Positions 4,637 through 10,709 of a stretch of 11,940 nt of DNA are shown here, piece by piece (position 1 is the stretch's first letter; every line of letters starts with the position of its first letter). The notes below the pieces were generated by a model. That model saw nothing but the letters and a program-made list of their open reading frames with translations. It was not told the DNA's origin and ran no database searches. Source of the stretch: CAZYWA01 sp964650975 [NCBI: uncultured bacterium] (GTDB taxonomy: Bacteria > JADJOY01); the NCBI GenBank assembly GCA_964650975.1, contig CAZYWA010000219.1:1-11940 (forward strand). Direction: 5' to 3'. The position numbers and the translations under genes were made by a program.

Positions 4637-7357
4637 CTAATTGTCCGCGGCGGCGGGCTTGGGGACCGTCATGTCGCGCAGGTAGACGTCGCCCAGCTGG
4701 TTGGTGTCGCGGGCCACCATGTTGCTCGCCGCCGAATCGAAGACCACGTATCGCCCATCGGTGGTGATCGTGATTCCCGCACCGGTGCCGATGTAGCTGG
4801 TGCCGCTCGCCCCGTTGGGGGTGGTGCTGCTCGACGAAAGCGACACGAGCTTGGTGGTGCTGGTCGCGGTATCGCGCAGGAACACGTCGGGGGCCGAGTT
4901 CGCGTCCCCCGCCACCAGGTTGCTCGCGAAGGAGACGTACACGATCTGAGCCGCATGGGGCGTGATCGCGGAGGTGAAGCTGCCGCCGTTCCCCTGCACG
5001 CCGTTGGGATCGACGCTGACCAGCTGGGTGGTGCCGCCCTGCAGGTCGCGCAGGAACACCTGTTCCTGGCCGTTGGTCGCGGCGGGCGAGAGGTCCGTCG
5101 CGACCGAGCTGAACGCCAGGTAGCGGCCGTCCGGGCTGAGCGCCGGCGCGACGCTGTCGCCGTGGGCCTGCGCGCCGAGCGTCGAGACGCTGGCTCGCAC
5201 CGTGGAGCCGGTCTGCATGTCGTGGACGAACACGTCCGAGTTGCCGTTGTCGTCGTTGGCGACCAGGTCGGGGGCGGTGGACGCGAACGCCACGTAACGG
5301 CCGTCGGCGCTGATCGAGAGGTCACGCGTGCTGGTGAAGAAACCGCTGCAGCCGTGCGCCTCCGAGCCGTCCGAGGCCACGCTGGCGCGGGTGGTGGTGT
5401 TGTTCACCACGTCGCGCACGAACACGTCGCAATCGCCGTTGCCGTCGTTGTCGATGAGGTTCGACGCCAGCGAGGCGAACGCCACGAAGCGGCCATCGTC
5501 GCTGATGACCGGCGAGACGCTGTCGCCGATCCCGGATCCGCCGCCGCTCGCGGTGCTCACCAGCGTCGTGCTTCCGCCCACCAGGTCGCGAAGGTAGATC
5601 TGCGCGAAGCCGAACCCTCCGTCGGCCACGAAGTTGCTCGCCTGCGAGGCGAACACCAGCCAGTGTCCGTCGGGGCTCATCGACAGGTCGTTCTTCGAGT
5701 AGATCAGGCCGCTCGGGCCGGTGCCCGGCGTGCCGTCCGACGCCACGCTCACCAGCGCCGTCGCGCGATGGGCGCGGTCGCGCATGAAGATGTCGGACTG
5801 AGCGCCGTTCGGATCGTTGGCCACCAGGTTCTTCGCGAACGACGAGAACACCACCGAATTGGCCGCCACGCTGCCGGCCCCGCCTGCGCTGATGCCGTTG
5901 CCCTGGCCGTCCTGCGTTCCCTTGGTCATCAGCGTGTTGGTCCCGGTCGCATTCCAGTCGCGCACGAAGAGATCGGCGATCGGACCGTTGCCGTCGGAGG
6001 CGATCAGGTTGGTGGCCTTGGAGATGAACGCCACCAGCGACCCGTCGCCCGAGAGCGCGACGCCCACGTTGTCCTGCGGATTGATGCCGCTCGCGCCGTC
6101 TCCGGGCGAAGTGCCGTCCGCGGCCATGCTGACGCGCACCGTCGTGAGGGTCTGACGATCGCGGATGAACACGTCTTCCTTGCCGTTGGTGTCGCCGCTC
6201 GAGAGCGTCGTGCTCGTGGACGTGAACGCGACGTAACGCCCATCGCTCGAGATCGCGGGACCGTAGCTCGTCCCGTTCCCCTGGACGCCGCTGGTCGCGA
6301 CGCTCACCAGCGCCGTGGTGTTGAGCACCAGATCCCGCACGAAGACGTCGCCCTGGTTGTTGGTGTCGCCGGCCACCAGGTTCGACGAGTCGGAGCGGAA
6401 CGCCAGATAGCGGCCGTCGGGAGTCATCGCCAGCGAGGCCCCGAAAGCGAACGGGCCCACGCCGCTCGTGCCGCTGGCCTGCGCCCCGAGCGGCGTGACG
6501 CTCACCCGGGTGGTCGTGCCGGCGGACATGTCGCGCACGAACACGTCCGACACGTTGTTGGTGTCGTCCGGCACCACGTCGTTGGCGAGTGACGAGAACG
6601 CGATGGTCTGGCCGTCACCGCTCATGGCCACGCCGTAGCTGGCTCCCGACGCTTGCGAGCCATCAGAGGCGACACTTACACGGGTGGTGGTTCCCGCGGT
6701 GGTGTCGTGAACGAATACGTCGGGCGCGCCGTTCGAGTCGTCGGGCACCAGCGTGGTGGCCCACGACGTGAACGCCACGAACTCGCCGGTGGTGCTGATC
6801 GCGATCGACGAGGCGAACTGTCCGAAGGAGAAACCGCTCGGCCCGTCGCCCGGCGTCGAATCGCTCGCCACGCTGACGCGCTTGATCGCCTTCGTGGCCC
6901 GGTCCCACACGAACACGTCCGGCTGCCCGTTGAGGTCGTTGTCCACCAGGTTGGTCGCATAGGAGACGAACGCGACCGTCGAACCGTCGCCGCTGATCAC
7001 CGGCATGAAGCTCGAGCCGTCGGTCTGCGCGCCGCCCTTCCCCGCGCTCACCAGCGTCGTGGTGTTGGCCTGCCGGTCCACGATGAAGACGTCGCGAGTG
7101 AAGCCGTTGGTGTCCTGCGCAACCGTGTTCGTCGCGGCCGATGCGTAGACCAGATATCGACCGTCGGAGCTCATCGACGGGCTCGCGGCGTCACCGTCGG
7201 TCTGCGGCCCCTGCGGCTGCAGGCTCATCCTGTTCACGCCGGTGTTGCAGCCCGGCGGCGTGGCCCCAATCCCGATCGACGCTGCGATCAAGGCCGACGA
7301 GAGCAAACGACTCGACGTCCGGCGCACGATGCGCCGGCCCCATGGGAACCCTTCCAT
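4637..7357 (-). CDS. Secreted 14-repeat PD40/TolB-like beta-propeller protein
   Basis: A 906-residue exported protein. Residues 1-35 hold an Arg-rich n-region and a hydrophobic core (SALIAASIGIGA, 21-32) followed by a Cys at 37 without a good lipobox. Residues 60-895 consist of 14 repeats with the pattern SxDGRYVAFxSxAxNLVxxD, then xNGxxDVFVRD, then a TT-R-VSVASDG-like strand. This resembles the WD40-like PD40/TolB propeller blade (SPDGRYLAF). The DVFVRD-type anchors fall at residues 89, 147, 213, 271, 337, 395, 462, 522, 586, 644, 708, 766, 824 and 890. Fourteen blades would fit two seven-bladed propellers. The D-x-N-G-x-x-D element in most repeats resembles a calcium loop. No enzyme domain is visible, so the role is probably binding or surface structure; the specific function is unknown. 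Start: ATG 7357 is preferred over GTG 7363 because GAGGGGG lies 7 bases before it. The gene has its own promoter and is convergent with the glycosidase. Confidence 0.88.
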   Translation of the reverse strand: MEGFPWGRRIVRRTSSRLLSSALIAASIGIGATPPGCNTGVNRMSLQPQGPQTDGDAASPSMSSDGRYLVYASAATNTVAQDTNGFTRDVFIVDRQANTTTLVSAGKGGAQTDGSSFMPVISGDGSTVAFVSYATNLVDNDLNGQPDVFVWDRATKAIKRVSVASDSTPGDGPSGFSFGQFASSIAISTTGEFVAFTSWATTLVPDDSNGAPDVFVHDTTAGTTTRVSVASDGSQASGASYGVAMSGDGQTIAFSSLANDVVPDDTNNVSDVFVRDMSAGTTTRVSVTPLGAQASGTSGVGPFAFGASLAMTPDGRYLAFRSDSSNLVAGDTNNQGDVFVRDLVLNTTALVSVATSGVQGNGTSYGPAISSDGRYVAFTSTSTTLSSGDTNGKEDVFIRDRQTLTTVRVSMAADGTSPGDGASGINPQDNVGVALSGDGSLVAFISKATNLIASDGNGPIADLFVRDWNATGTNTLMTKGTQDGQGNGISAGGAGSVAANSVVFSSFAKNLVANDPNGAQSDIFMRDRAHRATALVSVASDGTPGTGPSGLIYSKNDLSMSPDGHWLVFASQASNFVADGGFGFAQIYLRDLVGGSTTLVSTASGGGSGIGDSVSPVISDDGRFVAFASLASNLIDNDGNGDCDVFVRDVVNNTTTRASVASDGSEAHGCSGFFTSTRDLSISADGRYVAFASTAPDLVANDDNGNSDVFVHDMQTGSTVRASVSTLGAQAHGDSVAPALSPDGRYLAFSSVATDLSPAATNGQEQVFLRDLQGGTTQLVSVDPNGVQGNGGSFTSAITPHAAQIVYVSFASNLVAGDANSAPDVFLRDTATSTTKLVSLSSSSTTPNGASGTSYIGTGAGITITTDGRYVVFDSAASNMVARDTNQLGDVYLRDMTVPKPAAADN
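4673..7180 (-). repeat. Fourteen tandem protein repeats with alternating spacing
   Basis: Spacing between successive DVFVRD anchors, from the N-terminus, is 58, 66, 58, 66, 58, 67, 60, 64, 58, 64, 58, 58 and 66 residues. Long units carry an extra Gly/Ser-Pro-rich loop (for example GDGPSGFSFGQF, GASGINPQDN, GTGPSGLIYSKN) before the strand SxDGRY; short units go straight from a GNGTSYGPAIS-like segment. The alternation is broken once, between anchors 12 and 13. Repeats 9 (FAQIYLRD) and 12 (QEQVFLRD) have lost the Asp of the anchor. Confidence 0.85.
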
Positions 7358-7364
7358 GGCCACT

Positions 7365-7371
7365 CCCCCTC
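7365..7371 (-). promoter_or_regulatory. Strong ribosome binding site of the repeat protein
   Basis: On the minus strand GAGGGGG is followed by 7 bases and then ATG at 7357. For the alternative GTG at 7363 it would be almost in contact, so this site favours the ATG. Confidence 0.7.
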
Positions 7372-7397
7372 GACTTCTGCTGTGGATGAACGTTTCG

Positions 7398-7426
7398 ATT
7401 GTACGCGTGACGCACTGCGCCGTCCA
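7398..7426 (-). promoter_or_regulatory. Sigma70-type promoter of the repeat protein
   Basis: Read on the minus strand: -35 TGGACG (7426-7421, 4 of 6 consensus), a spacer of exactly 17 bases, and -10 TACAAT (7403-7398, 5 of 6). Transcription would start near 7390, giving a leader of about 33 bases with the strong ribosome-binding site. It lies in the 211-base gap 7358-7568 after the dipeptidase gene. The rest of that gap holds no gene that I can support and only short GC-rich inverted repeats. Confidence 0.6.
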
Positions 7427-7568
7427 GCGAGCTGCCCCTATGCAACGTCACCAATTGTCATGCGCGCCGATCCCTCGGACGCGTGCGCCGGTGACGTCGC
7501 GCACGTTCAACAATGGTAGGCCCGAGCGGGGTGGTTTCCGCAAGGGCCGCGCGCAAGATCGCGCCAGC

Positions 7569-8684
7569 TCAGGGGCTCGCGCGCAGGCGGGCCGCGGTCT
7601 TTTCCACGTCCTCGAAGACCCGCAACATGTTCTCGCCGTAGAGCTTGGCGAGCTGCTTCTGGCCGTAGCCACGCGCCAGCAAGTGCTCGGTGAGCACCGG
7701 CAGCGACGCCGCGCTCGGCAGATCGTCGGGGAGCTTCACGAAGCCGTCGAAGTCGGAACCGATGCCGACGTGATCGATCCCCACCGTCTCGACGACGTGG
7801 TCGATGTGGTCGCACACGTCCTCGACGGTCGACTGGTTGCCGGGCTTGAGCCACAAGCTCGCGAAGAAGATGCCGATCACGCCGCCCTTGCCGGCGATGG
7901 CTTTCATGTCGTCGTCGGAGAGGTTCCGGAACACGTCGTAGACGCCGCGCACGCCGGTGTGGCTCACGATCATGGGCGCCTCGCTCAGCGCCAGCGCGTC
8001 GTGGATCGAGTCGGGATGGGTGTGCGCCAGGTCGATCATCATGCCGAGCCGGTTCATGCGCGGGATGAGCTCTTTCCCCATGTCGGTGAGCCCGCCGTTG
8101 GGGAGCGCCGCGAGCAGGTTGGTGTTGGCGTAGAGATTGGGCGTGAAGTGCGCGAGGCCGATGTAGCGCAGGCCTTGCTCGTAGAGCGTGTCCACGTTGC
8201 TCACGTCCGGGCCGAGACCGTGGGCGCCTTCCATGCCCATGAGCGCCGGCATCTTGCCGGCCTTGTAGATGCGCTGGATGTCGGCGCTGGTGAGCGCCAG
8301 CTCCATCTTCTCGGAGTTGTCCGAGATGATGCGGCGCGCGGTGCGCATGGTGTTCTGGGCGTCCTCGAACATGTGCTGCGGGTTCGCGAGCGGCCACACC
8401 ACGATGCCGAGCCACACGGCGTCGGTGCCGCCCGCCAAGAGGCCCGGAAGATCCGCTTGCGGCTTGAAGAAGTACTCGGCGCCCTGGGGCGGCGGATGAG
8501 GCTGCGAGAAGTCGGTGCCGTAGAGGGTGGTGAAGAGCACCGAATCGACGTGCATGTCCATCACGAAGAGCTTCTGATGGATGGCGGCCGCGTCGGCCGG
8601 ACTGCTCGTCGAGCCGCCGCAACCGGCGCACGCGAGCAGCGCCGCTGCAATCGCGCTACGAAGAATGCCGGCGTTGCCGATCAT
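7569..8684 (-). CDS. Exported M19 (renal-type) dipeptidase, probable lipoprotein
   Basis: A 371-residue zinc-dependent dipeptidase of peptidase family M19. The N-terminus (ILRSAIAAALLACAGCGG, 7-24) is a signal peptide with lipidation possible at Cys19 (after LLA) or Cys22, so the enzyme should act in the periplasm or at the membrane. All metal ligands known from human renal dipeptidase have counterparts: His45 and Asp47 in DMHVDS, bridging Glu152 in MEGAHG, His221 in IDLAHTH, and His242 in VSHTGVRG. Arg246 and Asp311 (GSDFDG) match the substrate-binding Arg and catalytic Asp. The C-terminal YGENMLRVF (349-357) is the conserved end motif of the family. The length is typical. Members cleave diverse dipeptides, some with D-residues, and some act on beta-lactams or peptidoglycan-derived peptides; the substrate cannot be read here. 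The gene starts 18 bases after the sensor gene on the same strand and is probably cotranscribed with it. ATG 8684 is directly ahead of the signal peptide. Confidence 0.93.
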   Translation of the reverse strand: MIGNAGILRSAIAAALLACAGCGGSTSSPADAAAIHQKLFVMDMHVDSVLFTTLYGTDFSQPHPPPQGAEYFFKPQADLPGLLAGGTDAVWLGIVVWPLANPQHMFEDAQNTMRTARRIISDNSEKMELALTSADIQRIYKAGKMPALMGMEGAHGLGPDVSNVDTLYEQGLRYIGLAHFTPNLYANTNLLAALPNGGLTDMGKELIPRMNRLGMMIDLAHTHPDSIHDALALSEAPMIVSHTGVRGVYDVFRNLSDDDMKAIAGKGGVIGIFFASLWLKPGNQSTVEDVCDHIDHVVETVGIDHVGIGSDFDGFVKLPDDLPSAASLPVLTEHLLARGYGQKQLAKLYGENMLRVFEDVEKTAARLRASP

Positions 8685-8702
8685 CGAGACGCCCGCCGCT
8701 CT

Positions 8703-9983
8703 TCAGGTCGGCTCGCCCATGACCAGATCGCCAGCGCGGAACACCGCCACCAATCCCTCCAGGCGATCTTCGCTTTCGATCGGGCGCACGGTGTAGTCGA
8801 AAGCGCTCGACTCGATCGACACCGTCCCCTCCCAGCCTTCGAGGTCCGCGTCGGCGCCGCCGATGCACGCCGCGCGCGCCGCACCGTCCTCGTCTCCCAG
8901 CTCGCGAAGCAAATCCGCGAGCGGACGCCCGCTGAGCGAGCCCATCAGCACGCCGAGCAGCCGGGCCATGCCCACGTTGGCCACCCGGATCAGCCCGTCG
9001 TTCGCGACGAACAGCACGCCGTCGCGTACCTCGTCGAGCGCCGCCCGCAGGCGCGTGGCCTCGGAGGCCGCGGCTCGATCCTGGGTCAGGTTTCGCACCA
9101 CGTGCACGACTTTCTCGACCTTGCCGTCGCGGGTCTCGAGCGGCGCGATGCGCACCTCGAGGACCACGCCGTCGTCGCGCACGATCTCGCGCACCGATGC
9201 CTTGCCGGTGCGGATCACCGGCTCGTGGGCGCAGCCGCCGCCGCGCAGCTCGGTGCCCGCGAGCACGTCGGTGCACGGCCGCCCCAGGATGTCGGTGTAG
9301 TCGCCGCCCACCACGTCGCGCATCGCGCGGTTGACGCGGATCACCCGGCCGGCGGGATCGACCACCGCGATCGGCTCGTCGAAGTGGTCGAAGACCGCCT
9401 GCGTCTCGCGGCGAGCGTTCGACACCCGCGCGAACAACCGCACGTTCTCGACCACCGTGCCCATGAGCGTGCCGAGCAGCTCGAGGGTCGGCACGTCGCC
9501 GGTCTGGTAGGCGAGCGCCACGTCGCACGAGAGCGCCAGCGCGCCGATCGCCGCCCGCGAAGCGATGAGCGGCACCGCGACCGCGCTCTTCGAGCCTTCC
9601 GCCTTCAGGTAGCGAGCCGCGGACGAGAGCGGATCGAGCTCGCTGCGGTTGCTGACCAGCAGCGAGCGCTTGCCGCGGATCACCGGCGTGAACGGCGACT
9701 CATCGGCCGGGACGTGCGCCACCTGCAGCCGCTCGCCCTTCCCGAGGCGGTCGCCGTCGATCACCAGAACTTCGGTCGATTCCGGCTCGGCCAGCACCAG
9801 CGTCACGCGGTCCGCGCGGAACCGCGAGCGCACCACCGCGACCAGATCGCGAAACAGCTCGGCCTCGTCGACCTCGAGGCGCGCGATGAGCGCGCCCACC
9901 CGGCGCAGCATCTCGACCTCGCCCGCGAGACGCTTGGCGTCGTCGAGGGTGTAGGACGGAAGACCGCTACCGCGCTCGGCCAC
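8703..9983 (-). CDS. GAF-PAS-PAS sensor protein without output domain
   Basis: A 426-residue soluble signalling protein. Residues 25-185 form a GAF domain (helix RLAGEVEMLRRVGALIARL, later SAVAVPLIASRAAIGALAL). Residues 190-305 form a PAS domain with its C-terminal extension: VFDHFDEPIAVVDPAGRVIRVN, then a GRPCTDVLAG loop, then RIAPLETRDGKVEKVVHVVRNLT. Residues 310-420 form a second, more divergent PAS domain (LDEVRDGVLFVANDGLIRVAN). Helical linkers join the domains. There is no histidine kinase, GGDEF, EAL, HTH or phosphatase domain, so it must pass its signal to a partner. PAS1 contains Cys237 and Cys251, spaced as in PAS domains with a Cys pair. The GTG start follows immediately after the TGA stop of the membrane LuxR-type gene (tgagtg), with GGGGG 7 bases upstream. 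Adjacent stop and start imply coupled translation, and the regulator is the likely partner. The ligand or cofactor is unknown. Confidence 0.85.
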   Translation of the reverse strand: MAERGSGLPSYTLDDAKRLAGEVEMLRRVGALIARLEVDEAELFRDLVAVVRSRFRADRVTLVLAEPESTEVLVIDGDRLGKGERLQVAHVPADESPFTPVIRGKRSLLVSNRSELDPLSSAARYLKAEGSKSAVAVPLIASRAAIGALALSCDVALAYQTGDVPTLELLGTLMGTVVENVRLFARVSNARRETQAVFDHFDEPIAVVDPAGRVIRVNRAMRDVVGGDYTDILGRPCTDVLAGTELRGGGCAHEPVIRTGKASVREIVRDDGVVLEVRIAPLETRDGKVEKVVHVVRNLTQDRAAASEATRLRAALDEVRDGVLFVANDGLIRVANVGMARLLGVLMGSLSGRPLADLLRELGDEDGAARAACIGGADADLEGWEGTVSIESSAFDYTVRPIESEDRLEGLVAVFRAGDLVMGEPT

Positions 9984-10544
9984 TCAGCCGCCCCCGCCGC
10001 CAGCCTCGGGCTGGGAAGGCAGCAACAGGTCTTCCAGAAAGAAGGCCGAGAGATCGTTGCGGCCCGAGAGCCGCGCCTTGCGGTAGAGCGACAGCGCTTG
10101 CTGGCGCACCGTCTGCTCGTTGGTCTTGCGGATCGACGCGATCTCCTTGTGGCTCAGCCCCTTGAGCAAGAGCAACCCGATCTCGCGCTCGGCGCTGGTC
10201 AGCGACCAGCGCTCGAATTGCCGGTCGATCGCCTCGCCGAGCCCACGCAGGAAACCGTGCGCCTCGTTCCGCCAGCGCTCGGTTTCCTGCTTGGAGAGCG
10301 CCAGGTCGCGCTCCAGGTTCACCGAGTGCTCGCGCGCCTCGATCATGCCGCGCCACAGCGCGACCAATCCGAAGGCCACCAACCCTTCGAGCGACATCTC
10401 GAGCAGCATGTGCCCGAAGTGGGCGCCCGCCTGGTAGTCCTCGATGACGTCGCCGCCCACCAGCACGAACACGGCCACCAGGAAGATGGCCGCGGCACGA
10501 TTGGTGCGCGCCGAAGCCAGGACGTCGTCGAGGGATTTCACCAC
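9984..10544 (-). CDS. Membrane-anchored LuxR-type transcriptional regulator
   Basis: A protein of about 186 residues. Two membrane helices (about 17-34 and 46-64) enclose a short loop rich in Asp, Glu and His (GDVIEDYQAGAHFGHM). A charged helix with coiled-coil character follows (about 66-110), then a LuxR/GerE-type helix-turn-helix (114-172): LTSAEREIGLLLLKGLSHKEI, TVRQQALSLYRKA, then GRNDLSAFFLEDLLLP. The sequence ends in five glycines. No receiver or ligand-binding domain is present, so it is a membrane-bound DNA-binding protein that probably needs the adjacent GAF-PAS protein or the membrane segment for input. From memory, regulators with two helices and this TVRQQA/FFLEDLL ending are common in Proteobacteria and poorly characterised. 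The start is uncertain: two consecutive GTG codons (10544 and 10541) open the conserved part and neither has a clear ribosome-binding site; the frame runs on upstream but without plausible protein sequence. The gene is divergent from polA. Confidence 0.82.
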   Translation of the reverse strand: MVKSLDDVLASARTNRAAAIFLVAVFVLVGGDVIEDYQAGAHFGHMLLEMSLEGLVAFGLVALWRGMIEAREHSVNLERDLALSKQETERWRNEAHGFLRGLGEAIDRQFERWSLTSAEREIGLLLLKGLSHKEIASIRKTNEQTVRQQALSLYRKARLSGRNDLSAFFLEDLLLPSQPEAGGGGG

Positions 10545-10550
10545 GAGTGA

Positions 10551-10562
10551 CCCGGTACCGGG
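10551..10562. repeat. 12-base perfect palindrome just upstream of the regulator
   Basis: cccggtaccggg is self-complementary and sits 6 bases ahead of the first GTG of the regulator gene, downstream of its candidate promoter. It could be an operator for autoregulation or a leader hairpin that hides the start. Neighbouring cccggg-type sequences at 10581-10593 make this stretch generally GC-palindromic, which lowers confidence. Confidence 0.35.
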
Positions 10563-10598
10563 CACGGGCGCCTTGGCACGCCCGGGAGCCGGGAAGTT

Positions 10599-10627
10599 GG
10601 TATCGCAAATCGCCTCGACCCGGGCAA
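10599..10627 (-). promoter_or_regulatory. Candidate extended -10 promoter of the regulator operon
   Basis: Read on the minus strand: TTGCCC (10627-10622, 4 of 6 for -35), 17 bases, then GATACC (10604-10599, 3 of 6 for -10) directly preceded by TGC, an extended -10 element. It lies in the most AT-rich part of the 165-base divergent gap 10545-10709 and would give a leader of roughly 50 bases. No comparable promoter for polA was found in the gap. Confidence 0.3.
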
Positions 10628-10709
10628 GCCGGACGACGACCGGGAGGCCACCGCGATTGTCTCGCCCGGCGCGGTTGGAGACCCCGGGAGGGTGGTTCAC
10701 ACTTCCCTC

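Noticed and set aside
4250-6592. 780-codon plus-strand open frame opposite the repeat protein, itself showing internal repeats (VAHEHV-like)
   Set aside because: The repetition mirrors the tandem repeats of the real minus-strand gene, and the frame overlaps the end of the glycosidase. No independent start signal or family resemblance.
7242-10550. Very long plus-strand open frame (1102 codons) opposite the dipeptidase, sensor and regulator genes
   Set aside because: It spans three well-recognised minus-strand genes and their gaps. Its translation is dominated by Ala, Arg, His, Val and Glu with no domain signature, as expected from the complement of GC-rich codons.
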